Source: Carallia brachiata (Eukaryota; Streptophyta; Magnoliopsida; Malpighiales; Rhizophoraceae). Taken from it: DNA of 64,000 nt. The DNA lies in NCBI GenBank assembly GCA_021464245.1, contig JADCRB010000001.1, forward strand, positions 8,370,513 to 8,434,512, given 5' to 3'. Of the stretch, positions 40,921 to 53,629 are shown one piece after another. The notes under the pieces are model-generated. The model did not search any database. It was not told the origin of the DNA and saw only the letters and a program-made list of their open reading frames with translations. The position numbers were made by a program, and so were the translations under genes. The stretch's first letter is position 1; each line of letters begins with the position of its first letter.

Positions 40921-43900
40921 TTATTGCTTAAGGAACTTGTCAAACCAATCACTTGCTTCTATAACCATAAATGATGTCACCTGATGACCAATTCCTGGCT
41001 GGGACGTGAGCTGCGTGCACAGAATGATGTTATCAGACACATCGAATCAGAAGTAAAGCTGTATTCATTACATGATCCTGAAAGTCCTAATGCAATATTT
41101 GTTTCTGTTTTGCTTTCTCAACAAAGCATACGATGGCTTTACAACATCAACCATGTTGAGTAAGCAAATGAAATCATAAGCTCAATGAAACAATTGCTTC
41201 ATAACTGGCCACATAAGACGGAAGCTTTTTCAGTTTTGCAAATATAGCCACGGCGAAGTAGCCAAACATGCAAATTTGATCCACGTGAGGGCAGAATTAG
41301 AGATGACAATTTAGTACTTCAGAAGCTGATACAATTTTATACCTTAAACTTATCCAGGCAGTGGGCTTCCTCGTAAGCCTTGTGTGCTCTGGATTTGGGA
41401 ACTTCCAAACCTGCAAGTGGGCAACGGGGATCTTCTGCACCTACATTTTCCAAGTCCAATGGTATTTCAGTTCAATTAACATTCAGAATCATGATAAAAC
41501 GAAAATATAGGTAACTATGTCAGCCATACTGCAAAAACGTTTCTATTACACATTTGATGTCAGTGTAAGCATTTTCATTTCTTGGACCAAAACATTTTTA
41601 ATGAAAATTTCCGTAATTAAAAGGTGTTATTTGGTTGTGAAGCAAAAAAAATCAGCGTACCATTGAGAATCAGTAGCGGACGTGGTGCGATGGCTGGAAT
41701 CGTGTGTGGTGAATCAAACCTAGATGCCAGACCAGGAGCAATCCGGTTCCAGACCTGGTCAGCAAAGCCAAACTTGTAAGAAACTACGCAACATTAATTG
41801 CACGGTGTAGAGATAGGTATCATCATGAAAAGACTAGTATGACTAGAAGCGCTTGTCAATATAAGGATAAGCAGAAAAGGAAATGGAATCATAAAATTTT
41901 AAAATCTGGAGTTCCATTCCAGTTCAGTCGTCTTTGTGTAGAAACTTATGGAGTTTGTCAAATGGAACTTAAAATATGCATGGCAACGTTGTTAACAATG
42001 AAAACAACCTTCTCCACAACTTCTTTGTCAATTGCACTCTTGCCTAAATCAATCCTTGCCTCTGCCCAAATATAAAAACAAACATAAGTCACAGCAGCAA
42101 GAGTGATAAGCTGAAATGAAGCCGCGCAAAATAATCCCATTTCAGGATCCAATTCGAGTCTTTTTCCTGCTTCAAATGATAAACAAGTTGTTTGCTTGCA
42201 TACCTTCAAACAGAGGCCTGATACTGTCAACTCGTCCTTGCCACTTGTCATTGTCTATGGCCCAACGAAACCCCTAAAGTTGCATGACATAAAAGTAGTT
42301 ATCCAATAAGGATCATTCAAATGCTCACAAAGACTAATCATTTTACAGGCCACACCTGTACACCAATAATAGGGACAGCCACAGCATCGGATGTCGACAA
42401 AAGCAGCAAACCATGCATGCATTCCTGTATCGCATAATGGTTATGAATGTTGTGCACAAAAAAGTAACTAGACCATTGATTTGCATCTCACGTAACCAAC
42501 CTCCTAGTGATTCCCCAGTAATTCCTATTCTGGTAGGATCTATGTCCTCTCTCTGCATAAGATAATCTGCCAGCTTTGTCAGGTCCCAGATCTGCAATTC
42601 CCAAACATTAAGCATCTGCTTTTGAAATATTAATAAACAATAACTTATTTGTTTTGAGATACGTAAGTGTCAAAATAATAGTTCTTGTTTTCTTATAGAC
42701 TCAATTGATAAAAAAAAAAAAAAAAACCAGTTCACAATGTTACCATTTGTTGAATTCATCATTTGTCAACTCTCATAAAACTAGGTGAAAAAAAAAAAAG
42801 ATTGACAGTATAATCAAACAAGGGAATGACAAAGAAGTTAAGTTACCGTGTCAAATATGAATGGCATTGTATCACCAGTTTTCCATGATGAAATAAGAGC
42901 CTGCATTCGCATGTCTAGATTCAGTTAGAGATCCTTGCTTAGACTGAAAAACAGCATCTCAAACATTCTACTTCAAACTAATCAACTCTTCGCAGAACTT
43001 AACTGGTTGTCCATTTAATGCTTCACATAAACCAAAGCACTTAGAATTCACCTTTTGCCATGTTCAAGGCCTTGTTATCTTACCTTTATTTGACAAAAAA
43101 AAGGATAAACCCGCCACTGCTAAAGCTAATACGAATAGCAGAATTCAATACTCACATCACGATATGTTGTTTTGTTGCTAGCACGCTCGCCATGGTAGCG
43201 AGAGTCAACGGCAATGGCTACATAGCCCCGCGAAGCATAGGCCTAAAACAAGCAAATTAAACAAGCATTTGATGCCTTTTTGCAATGCCTCAAACCCATT
43301 CCGGGCAAATCAGGTAATTAGGTACCTCAAGCAACGGCCGCATCCACTCTTTGCACTTATTAGTGCTGTGCAGAAATACCACAGCAGGCTTTCTTTCTTT
43401 GCCACCTTTCAAGCTCAGGATCAGCACCGGCAGCCGCCCTTGCTCGCCTGCCTATTCACCGCAGCAATCAACAACACAGCAAAGCAGCAGAATAAGGCCC
43501 AAAAAAAAAAAAAAAAGGGCGTCTGATTGAATCAGACTAATCATTCAGGAGCGCGCGATTACGATTCTGATTACGATTACGATTACGATTACCTCAGTAG
43601 TCAATAAAAATTCTCCTCCTAAGTACATCGTTCAAATTCTTAATGTCCGCTCTTGGACAGGATTTCATAGCCTGTCAACATATAAAATGTACATTAATTT
43701 TCACAAATTCCTCGGGCAGAAAATGAAACTCTCGTATACAAGGGGAATTCCATTAACAACATCATGAAGACAAGGTGAGACCTCACTAAAATCGTGTGGG
43801 CCGGTGTTGTCCTGATACAATGGATTTGTCACCGGTTTCGCGGGCTCCACAGTCAACGGAACTGAAACAAACAAACAAACAAACAAACAGAAAAAAACAA

Positions 43901-44101
43901 ACAGAACAGAAAAGTAAGATGGTAGAAAGTAAATTTTGTTTCAGTTTATTAAGGAATCGGATTCAAACCTTCCAGAGATCGCCTGCTACGGAGGACCTTA
44001 AGGAAGTCGGACCGGAGCTTCTCGGCGCTGTCAATAACAACGGCGACATCAGCAGCAGCAGCAGCCGCCGCCGAGCTAGTTGTAGTAGAAGATTCGCTCA
44101 T
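40921..44101 (-). CDS. Alpha/beta hydrolase superfamily protein, 13 exons, frame breaks in exons 3 and 8
   Basis: Serine hydrolase-like protein conserved in plants; substrate unknown. Exons on the minus strand: 43969-44101, 43711-43861, 43593-43651 (acceptor uncertain, or from 43671), 43326-43451, 43156-43242, 42847-42900, 42501-42591, 42356-42424, 42204-42273, 42009-42061, 41661-41754, 41343-41440, 40921-41010. The protein starts MSESSTTTSS (ATG 44101). It has FLHSTNKCKEW, DSRYHGERAS, the nucleophile elbow GITGESLGG with the catalytic Ser, GAEDPRCP with the likely catalytic Asp, and GIGHQVTSFM with the likely His. Size would be about 390 residues. Problems: exon 2 ends CPR with no GT donor, exon 3 reads DVL then GGEFLLTTE one base out of frame, and exon 8 is 69 nt where 71 would keep phase (DIR then AVAVPIIGVQ). 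In-frame upstream ATGs exist. Confidence 0.85.
43559..43592. repeat. GATTAC hexanucleotide repeat beside a splice donor
   Basis: About five copies of GATTAC (GTAATC on the gene strand) immediately follow exon 3 of the hydrolase gene, so the true donor GAG/GTAATC is repeated as GTAATC every 6 bases. Confidence 0.85.
43862..43892. repeat. AAAC tetranucleotide repeat in hydrolase intron 1
   Basis: About six copies of AAAC on the plus strand; on the gene strand it is GTTT x6, forming the pyrimidine-rich tract just before the exon 2 acceptor (TTTCAG). Confidence 0.8.
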
Positions 44102-44442
44102 CGTCGCTCTTTTTGTTATTCCAAGTTTGGCTCTGCTGCTGCTGTATTTATGGGAATCGGGTTCGGTTGGGCGGATGGTTCCATATCTTCTGTTGTTAAA
44201 TAGTAGCCTCATTGGTGGGAGCGAACGTGGGTGGCACGTGGGACAAGTGAGTGTGAGAAACAACAAGCATTCTGTTGATGATGTTGCTGCTGATGCCAAT
44301 TCTCGGCAGGAGCAAAGCCAAAGCATGAGTTGGCTGTTGGATGATCAGACAGAGAAACAGAAAATGCAATAATGCAATCACAGAGCCTCTCCTTTTTTTT
44401 TTTCCCAGTGTCGTTTAATTGAGCGAAACTTCCTAACCATCC

Positions 44443-44482
44443 ATGTTTGTGTGTGTGTGTGTGTATGTGGGTGTGTGTGTGT
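44443..44482 (+). repeat. GT microsatellite
   Basis: An interrupted GT dinucleotide run of about 40 bases about 350 bases upstream of the hydrolase start codon. Confidence 0.85.
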
Positions 44483-44488
44483 TATTAA

Positions 44489-44969
44489 TGCTGTGTTTGG
44501 GTAAAAGTTTTGAGAGAGAGAAAGTGAGGGAGAGGAAAGTAAAGGAGAAAATTATTCGAAGAGTAGAATATTTTCTATCGTTTCTTATATTTAGAAAAGG
44601 TGATAAAAAGGAAGAAAGTTATAAATTCTTTTATTTGTGAAAGAGTGAAAAATAAAAAGGAGGAAAATAAAACATATTAAAATAGTATTTTATCTTTTAT
44701 AATAAATTTTATTAAAATATTTTATTTAAGTAAAATTATAATTTTTAAATTATGTGAAGAGTAATTGAGTCATTTAATAAATTTAGTATGAGAATTAACA
44801 ATTTTTTCCTAATTTTTAAGATAATTGATTTTAATAGAGTAAAAAAAATTAAAAAAATTAAAATTTTTTCTCTTTTTAACTTTTTAAATATTTTTCAAAT
44901 ATAATAATTTACTTTCATTTTCTTATTTTCCTCTCCCTTTCCTATTTTTCTCTCCTCCCGAACACAATG
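44489..44969. mobile_element. MITE with TGTGTTTGGG-type ends
   Basis: The left end TGCTGTGTTTGGG and the reverse complement of the right end CATTGTGTTCGGG match at 10 of 13 positions, and TAA flanks both (44486-44488 and 44970-44972). Purine-rich text follows the left end and its complement precedes the right end (GGGAGAGGAAA on both). The centre is AT-rich and non-coding. It fits a Tourist-like element. Confidence 0.65.
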
Positions 44970-45501
44970 TAATGGAAAAGGAAAAGGAAAAGGATTACAA
45001 GTTGAAACAGGACAAACGATGAAGTTACAAGGAACTTGCCTAAGTATCTCTCAGTGGTCATCTTTAATTTATTGGTTATTCTTTCTGTTCTTTCTTTTTG
45101 TCCTTTTTTTTTTTTTCTGTTCTTTCTTTTGTCCTTTTTAACTGTTTTTTTAATTTAATTCACTTTAAAATAGTGAAGTTAACTTAAATTTAAAATGAAA
45201 GTGAAAACAAAAATTTAAGTAAAGTCAAATTGAAATAAAAAAAAAGATAAAATAAAATTTTATAATATAAAATTACCTGTGTGTTATATTCATTCAATAA
45301 TTGAATCAGAATAACAAACACATCGTAAACAATTGGCTTGGCTTAAATCAGGCCAAAAATCAAGGTTAAAAAAATTATATTACAGTTTATTTATTCCTCT
45401 AGAAGAAATTAAATACAATTAGGCCAACCTCCAACTGCATCACCAATTTCACGCACTTGTAATTAGACTGCACAGAGGCAATACTATATACATTATCACT
45501 T

Positions 45502-45677
45502 CTATTTTTTTTCTGGTTCAATCTCTCCATTTTCATCAGTTGATGCAGCAGCCTTTTCAAGTAGCTCGCTAGTAGTAGAATTGGCTGTAGTAGGAGATCC
45601 CACTAAACCAGTGTCAGGAGGTTTTCGGCAGCTTCTTGCTAAAATTCCAGCTTTTATGCTGCCTTTATCTGCAGGTG
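45502..45677 (-). CDS. Possible terminal exon of an unrecognised gene
   Basis: On the minus strand a frame open from 45680 to a TAG at 45502 encodes about 58 residues, including GSIKAGILARSCRKPPDTGL and SELLEKAAASTDENGEIEP, ending EKK. The composition (acidic, Ser/Thr-rich, balanced) looks like a real C-terminus, and AATAAG just before 45677 could be a splice acceptor. I do not recognise the family and found no confident upstream exon; a proline-rich minus-strand stretch (NFPPPPLWPFLMPQHGM) near 46930-46985 is one candidate. An opposite-strand frame at 45581-45892 (103 codons) overlaps and is judged a shadow. It may be a pseudogene. Confidence 0.3.
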
Positions 45678-45740
45678 CTTATTGCTTCCCAATACTTTTG
45701 GCCCATGGAGAATTCATTGCTTCTGAAATGTGGCTGAGGA

Positions 45741-48281
45741 AATTCTTATTCTCCCAAGTCATGAATATGAAGGTTGAAAATGAGAGAGTCATTCAAAACA
45801 TGGACGAAAGGAAAATAAAACCATTAAATGGGGAAAGAAATCCCTTCATCATGCTCAACATTTTCATACTTACATCAAAATTTCAATTATAACAGAACAC
45901 AAAAAAAAGGGCTCTGAAATGACCCTTTCTGTCTCTGTGTCTCAGTCGTATCTAAGAATAAAAAACACTTGAGAATTGAGAGCCGCACACCCAACATTTT
46001 AGGTGAAGAAAAAAGGCTCAATACCAGTGGATATATCATAACTGTGTGGATACCAACCATTCCTAGGACTCTAGGAGAGTATCTCTCTTGGACATGGATT
46101 GGGAGCCATAAGATTTTGTACCGAAATTTTGTCCTTATCCAAAAAAAATAACCAACTTAACTTTTTACAAAATAAAAAGAGTAACAAAAAATAAAAATAT
46201 ATCCTATCATTTTTTTTTCATTATATAAAATATACATATAATTATAAAAAATTAATAATTAATTATTTTTCTAACATATGTCTGGATAACTTAATAAAGA
46301 CAATTCCTCTTGCTCCAAAACTTTTTGGCTCTTGATTCCATAAAATCAACCAACTATTGGGAGAGAAATGTACAAGCTGGGCACTTAGAATCCAGAATGC
46401 AACGTAACCTTTTCTACTAAGAAATTTAAGTAATCAAAGAAAACTCAATTCCTTTTGACTTCAACATTTGTGAGAATTTTCTTTCTTTCTTTCTTTCTTT
46501 TTCCTAGAAAACTGAATTCTCAAATCAAGATATGTACCTCTTATTCTTGCACAAATGATAAGCCGGTTAAGAATATCCCGAAACACGGTCAGGATGACAT
46601 TTTCCTGCTCTTCATAAGGGGGGCTGAGCACTCAAAACAACTAGATGACTTTTGGGTTCTCTTTTGTTGTACAATGACTCATTGGTAAACAAGAATATGA
46701 TTTGGACGTTTTCTTCACCAAAAATACCAGAAAAAAACTGAGAAACTGTGTTACTAAAGAGATTTTGGAACAATATCTTATTGTAAATATAGGTACAACA
46801 AAAGGCCATGTATCAAATTTTTGAAAAGTTTAAAGTATAGGGAAAATCTTCACCCCACCAACCAGCCCAGCCCCAACATTAAACATTCATTCCTTAGAAT
46901 TCAAAGATATTGAGTTCCATGTATTTGTCGTTGGCTCTGACATCCCATGTTGTGGCATCAGAAATGGCCACAGGGGAGGCGGTGGAAAGTTGGTGTTAGG
47001 TGATCTTTACACAATGCCATAGAGCGTAGAGGTACCTATTATATGATGAGCTTTTCATTGTTGCCCAAGAAGATTGTTTGATCTATATGTTTCACTGTAT
47101 AATTGGTAAGACATTCTTGTCTACCCCATATATTTCATTTTTGGAGGTTTTAAACCCAAATTGTCTGGGAACAATCTCACCATAAATACAACAACATACA
47201 CTTAAAAAAATAAATAAAATAAAATAAAAGCGTAAAATTGTCGATGGGATATTAGATTGAATGCTTCACAAACCATTTAAGGCATTGACCTCAGTACTTG
47301 AATTTAGGGCGCCTGGACAGCCCAACATTTATTGGGAAGAGCAGCGTTTGTGCACTGTAGTCCCGATGTCATTTCTAAAATACATTTTAAATATAATTGC
47401 ATCGAATATTTTTGGTAAAAATTATAAAATTAGAATTTAAAAATAAATAAATATTATTTTAAAATTTAAAGTATAAATATTATATAACATATGTTAAAAC
47501 TAAAAAAATTCATTTTTTTAAAAAAAAATTGTTAAAAAATTCCACACAACTACGTTAAATTAACAAGTTATTACATTTTTTGTTTGTCCGGAAACACCAT
47601 ACAGTGGATATATCTGGTTGCCAATCTTTACTGTATTGGGAAATGAAAATCCATAATCTGCTGAGGCCATTAAAAACGAAAAAGTTAGGCATACCCAATA
47701 TGCATTGTTATCGTTATAAGGAAAAAGTTATATTTTTAAATAAAAAAAAGATTAAAAATAGTTAGAATATAATTAATTAAATTTAATATGTAACTGATTG
47801 AATTTTAAGTGTAGTTAAAATAAAAAAAATTTATATTTAATTAAATTTATAATTCTATCAGTTGTACATTAAATATAATCAGCTACATTCGAATATTTTT
47901 TGAGACAAATTTTTTTTAAAATGTAATAGTGCTTTTATTATAATATTTTTTTATTTTCTAAAGAATCTTTTTTCTGTTGACAAATTTCATATAGTACACA
48001 AATTTTACATTTTAAAATGATATTGTTTAAATTTAAATTTAAATTTTATAAAAAATATTATTTTAATAATTCAGTTGCTGCTTAATGTACCGTTTCGATG
48101 TACTCAGCAACGCCCCATTAAAAAACCACGAAAGTCAAATTCGATGAAATTAAGCATGCACATGGTGCAAGCGAAGCATGCCTTAAGAAGCAAAACTCAT
48201 TAACTGCTGCCAAAATAACAGCTTTACGCGCTCTTCTACCATAAACCTCCACCATTACTTTCTCTCTCTTTGCCTAGAATT

Positions 48282-48316
<35 letters not shown>

Positions 48317-48515
48317 TTAACTTGTGGGCTAAAATCAAATCGTGCGTTTTGAAACCAAAAAAAAAACTAAAATATAACGGGGCTAACTGCTGGGGTGTCG
48401 AGAGGGGTGGAGATCAATTGACATCTCCACGGCAAACAAAGACGAAACAAAACAAAAAATAAAAATAAAAAAAATATATTACTGGAAAATTTAAAGGGGA
48501 AGAGAGATATCAGAT
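45741..48515. other. Mostly gene-free region
   Basis: No gene is supported. The proline-rich minus-strand stretch near 46930-46985 is noted with the exon at 45502-45677. A (TTTC) run occurs near 46482-46501 and a GA microsatellite at about 48286-48312, the latter about 200 bases upstream of the LLG start codon and probably in its promoter or leader. Confidence 0.5.
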
Positions 48516-49859
48516 ATGGGTGATAATCATAATTCATTGTTTTATCTTGTTTGCTTCTGTCTTTTGATGGGACTTGCCACTTCTTCCTCATTCATTTCCT
48601 GTAAGATTCATTGCCATTTTATCTTCTCTTTTTTTTTTTTTTTGCATTTAATTTTTGGTTATTTCATCCATGCTCGTATTCAGATTCTGTTTGGTTTCTT
48701 TTAAATGATTTTATAATAATACAGATCAGGCACTTGAAACTCATGGACAATCTGGCCGTAACCTTCTCCAGTTGAAAAAACGTAAGCTTTTTTTTTTGCC
48801 CCTTTTTTCTCCATTGTTTATTTTCTTCGATTTCATTTTCTCTTCTAAATTTTAATGTATACTTTTGTTGTTCTTGATGAAAAAGGCCATTCTTAGATGT
48901 GCATAAAAGAAAATGGAAACGTACATGAGAGAAATTTGATTATTTGCAGCGAAATTCTAGTATTTGGATGAACTAGCTAGAATGTTTGTAAAAATAAGAG
49001 GGTCAGGGCCACATTGGGTGTTAGATGCACATATTAAATATTGGCACAAGCAAAAGTGGTTTTAATGGATTGGACAGGAAAATGAATCCATTTTAAGTCA
49101 CCTTTGTTCTAGTGTTAAAATCAATTTTATAGGAATGGAAAATCGAAGAATTTTCCGTTGAAATTTCATAATACATAAAATTCGAAACTTTCCATGGGTA
49201 CTTTCTGCTGCTAGATTTTGAATAAATGGAAAAACCACTTTCCAAACTCTAAAAATCAACCCAATAAGCCTCCACTTAGGTGGCCACAAGTAGACAAAGC
49301 TTTCAGTGGATGTTAGGAGATCTTTGATTCAAAAGGCATCTTGGAAATGTTTGCTTATTGGGAGATTAATTAAGAGAAATTTCCATGCTTAATTACATGT
49401 TTATATTTGTGTTTCTGTACCCAAAAAAAAAAAACATTAAAGAAAGGCAGAAAGAAAAAAGAAAATGTTTCTATCTTTTCTTACTAACTATTTGCAGCCT
49501 GCAATGTGAGCTTTGAGAACATGGACTACAGCATCATCACAAAGAAGTGCAAAGGACCCACGTACCCGGCCGACCAATGTTGCAGCGCTCTGAAGGAATT
49601 TGCTTGCCCGATGAGGGAGGCCATCAACGACATGGAAACCGATTGCGCATCGACCATGTTCAGCTACATCAACCTCTATGGCAAATACCCCCCTGGCCTG
49701 TTCGCCAACGAGTGCAAAGAAGGCAAGAATGGTCTCGATTGCGAGCAATCGGACAAGAACCAGACGTCTAGTGGAGTTGACGTTACAACTGCTACTCCAT
49801 CATCCTCATTGCTGATGCTCGCAACTGTAATCCTTGTGTTATTTGTCCAGATTTTCTAG
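48516..49859 (+). CDS. LORELEI-like GPI-anchored protein (LLG)
   Basis: Small GPI-anchored surface protein; family members chaperone and act as co-receptors for FERONIA-type receptor kinases that sense RALF peptides. Three exons, 48516-48600, 48725-48781 and 49498-49859, phases 1 and 1, give 167 residues. Residues 1 to about 24 are a signal peptide (LFYLVCFCLLMGLATSS). The mature part has GRNLLQLKK and eight cysteines in the family pattern (PCN, KCKGP, QCC, ACP, DCAS, ECKEG, DCE), with the hallmark FSYINLYGKYPPGLFAN. The last 19 residues (SSSLLMLATVILVLFVQIF) are the hydrophobic GPI-anchor signal, preceded by small residues suitable for cleavage. No frame problems. Whether it is an LRE or LLG1/2/3 orthologue cannot be told from sequence alone. 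Confidence 0.95.
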
Positions 49860-52113
49860 ATTAATTGGGAATTAGTAACAACTGATCATATATGTTCTTA
49901 CGTCCACATACCCTTAATTCCTAAGCTCTTGCACCGTACAATGTCTCTGGTTTTCCAATGATCCTTTCATCTTTAATTGAGTGCTAGAATTTGTATTAAT
50001 TCCCAGAATATTTTGATGTTTGTACCTCTTAGATTAGATGTACTGGTCATGTTCTTACATTGATTGTCTTCCTGTCCTAATTAAGCTCTGTCACTAACGG
50101 AGCTCCGTTTTGAAGTGACAATATCTGCATCTTGAAGGCGAAAGGCCTAACAAAGTTTTGTTTGTTTGGCTTCAGATTGAAGGCGAAAGGCCTAACAAAG
50201 ACTACCCACGGGTCTCCCTTGTCTTTATTAGAGTAAATTTTGAACTCAAATCTTTCAAATTGAACGTAACAAGACGGTAGAAAAATGATTTGGTTTTGTG
50301 GCCATGGATAATTAGTCAACAAATATTTCTTTTTAAGTTAATTGGTCTGACTGTCACTTAAATTTAAAATTTTTAATTTTAAAAACGATTTCAATAGTAA
50401 TTAAATTATAATTTTTTATTATTTATTTTAATCATTAAATTTTGATATTCAAAAATTAATTAAATTCTGATTAATTCGGTTCGAGTCAGAAAAGATTCAT
50501 TAAAAAAATAAAATTTTCAATACTTATTTTTATTATATACAAAACTCAAATTTAAAATTTTATCTAAAAAAAATAAATTTTAGCCACTTAAATTAATAAA
50601 TATTTGTTTAACTTATTATTATTTAATGTAATATTCAGACAACAAAATTTGTTTGCCATCCGTACTCCATATAAAAGAAGTGAGAAGTTATGGCCCAACT
50701 CAAATGGCTTCCTTGGACGAACGTCACCGTCATCATCATTAGCAACAACAACTACCCGACCACCACCGTCCCTTTATCAAAGGCTTGCAAAGAGCCAAAG
50801 ACTGATGTGTATAGACCCCAGCTCTTTCTTTAGCAATAGACCCTATCTTTTACGAAATAATTATGACAAAAAATAAGGGTAGTCTTATTTTCCTCGTAGT
50901 GAAACGCCCCAACCAATGAGCAACAATTTTAGACTTTACTTAATTTTAACGAAATTTAAATAAGTAATTTTTTTACAGAATAAGAATATTTTAAGTTAAT
51001 TGAGCTACATAAATAATAGTAGACCTTAACTTTTTTTTTTTAAAAGAAAGTAGTAGACCTTAACTTTAATTAAGCACAAAATTCTAAACTTTTACAAGTA
51101 TATCGCTAGACAAACCGGGAAAAATTATATTCCTAGGCGAATCTAAAGAATAAGGGAAAAGTTACAAATTGTGAAGTAGAGCTGCTCGAATTGTTTCCAT
51201 AATGAAATGGTAAGGTAATTATTTAAAATGACTGTAAAACTGTTTATAACAAAAAAATTAATTACATTATATTATTTTATTTTTATTATAAAAATATGAC
51301 CGTAATTTCAAAAAAATATTCTCTTATTTTATTCAGACAAAATTTCATACTCTTATTTCTGTGAGTCCAAACCCGTACTCAAAGAATAAAACCCCCTTCT
51401 AACCTGGCCAGTTCTTTTTTTCTTTTAATCTTGTTCTTTTGTTTGATGTGGCCATTAACTTCTGGTTTCTTTTTTTTTTTTGCTAATGAAAGACTTGGTT
51501 TCCATCGTTCAAAAAACAAAAAGAAGCAACACTGAAGAATGAGCCCCGGTATATATGGATCCATAATCGCCTAGAACAACTCGAGTTCTCTGATTGGGTT
51601 CATACCATTACTTGCAGATTGCAGTAGGATTCTATAATTTCCATGCTTCTCCGAGGCTGATAATTAAAGAGCAACACTTAATTGGCGGAAGCTCTTCAGG
51701 GGAAAAGATAGACAACTTGTGATTCCATATTTTGTTGGCAGAATTAAGCATTTTAAACAGCAAAATGTGTTTTGAAAGACATGTACCTTCAGATACAGAA
51801 AGCTATCCTCTAGCTTTCTGATGATTAAGTTACATGGCGTCAGACTTAAGTGGTACGTAATCATTGACATCATCACATGATATGGCAGGATTGATGCATA
51901 AGATGGGACATAGAGCCCTGATTGTTCATTTTCTTTTCTTTTTTTTTCACTAAATAACAATGCTCATATAACAGAAAAGAAAGATAAGAGATACAGGAGT
52001 TCAACCCTTGATTTTTTTCTTTGCATAAGATCTATAGATCAGTTAAGTTAGTCAATTGAGTTTATAATGCTTTGACTGTACAGATAACTCTTTATTTTTG
52101 GATATGTGTCTTA
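49860..52113. other. Gene-free region downstream of LLG
   Basis: The first 200 bases are probably the LLG 3' UTR. A short direct repeat, AAGGCGAAAGGCCTAACAAAG, occurs at about 50137 and 50180. Otherwise AT-rich, with no supported gene. Confidence 0.55.
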
Positions 52114-52346
52114 TTGTGTGTTTAGCAATTTTTCAAAAGATAAGAAAAAGAAAAGGAAAAAATATTTTTTATTTACTTTTTATTAATTTAAGTAATTATT
52201 TTTTACTTTTTCTTTTATAAATTATTATTCATTTTCTTTCTCACAACTTTCTAATAATTACTTTTTATTAATTATAATATTATCATTACTGTACTATTTT
52301 CTATTTATTTTTATTCCATTCACTTTTTAATAAAACAAACAGGGCA
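52114..52346. mobile_element. Small Tourist-like MITE
   Basis: TTA flanks both ends (52111-52113 and 52347-52349). The ends TTGTGTGTTTAGC and, in reverse complement, TGCCCTGTTTG are only partly similar. The interior is AT-rich with complementary halves (AAGAAAAAGAAAAGG on the left; TTTTTATT and pyrimidine runs on the right). Confidence 0.4.
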
Positions 52347-53629
52347 TTAGTTTAATCCCTCCTAATATAATTTAGAAAAATTTATATAAATGAACAGAAG
52401 AAATATTGGCTCGAGGGTGTTGCCATTATGTGTTAGACAAGAAAAATTGGAAACTCTTTCAATATATGTATTTTATGAAATTGAAAAGAATTGAGGAAAT
52501 ATTGAGTTAATTTTCACTGTTGGACTTGTATAATTTCTCAAAAAATTCAATATTCAGATGCATATATTTGGCTAATTAAACGCTTTTGGACATTTTGTAT
52601 TAATCCACTCTTTTACGAAATATCTTTTCGCCACGTTGCATAGTGTCCGATAAACGCACTTAAGTACGTTTTATTTTCTTATCAAGATCTCAGATCTATA
52701 AAATAAAAACAAAAATTAAAATATATAAACAACATCACTTGGAAATTCAATTGATTTTTATAATTAGAAAAAATCTTCGCGGCCACAAAAGTTGTCTCTA
52801 CTAAAGAATTTTATTCAATATACAAAACACACGCCGCATATGTACAATATTAATGTCTTATGGTTCGGTGCGTCTTTCTCCACATTGATTTAGGTTGGAA
52901 TTATTTTACTGTTGCTTGCCCGTGAATAAATGAAAATTTATGCTAATAGCAATTTTAGATTTGTTAACACTGATGTCGGATATAGGAGAGGTTCATTTGG
53001 ACCTAATAATTCTCAAGTAAAAGGTTCTCTTTATGATAAAAATTGAATGATACTATCAACATGTGATTCCTATTCACGGTCCGTAAGTGCGGTGCGATGT
53101 TCTACATATTAGTGATATACTTTTTTTCTTAATTAAAAATATATATATTAGTATCTTATATATAGTACACTATGTTTTATATATTAATAAGACTATATAA
53201 TTACATTTAAGTAACAACACAATTCTATCTAAATATTTGACTTTTATTTTTTATAAATTTAATTATTTAATAACTCATATCATTTCATTATTTTTTTAAA
53301 ATCACTCTTAAAAATATTTTAAAAAATTACTATTTTTGTGGCCACCTAATTAAAAAAATTAATTGAACGACAATGTTTGTCATCAGATATATATGCGTCT
53401 GGCAATCTTCTTTTTTTTTTTTTTCCAAAAAAATGAAAACATAGGGTAACACTCTATGATTTTTCATTTGGGAGTGTTGCTCTATTTCCAAAAAGCATAA
53501 CAGGGTGGTTAACGTATTCTTCAGTGTCAGAGGATATATACGTTTAATTAAGCTGTTCACCCTAACAACACTCAAACTAAACTTAAGACTTATAGAGAAT
53601 GACATAAGACAAAAGTCATAGAGAACTCC

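Noticed and set aside
45581..45892. 103-codon plus-strand frame starting MAVVGDPTKP
   Set aside because: No recognisable domain, and the opposite strand over the same DNA has a more protein-like C-terminus with a natural stop.
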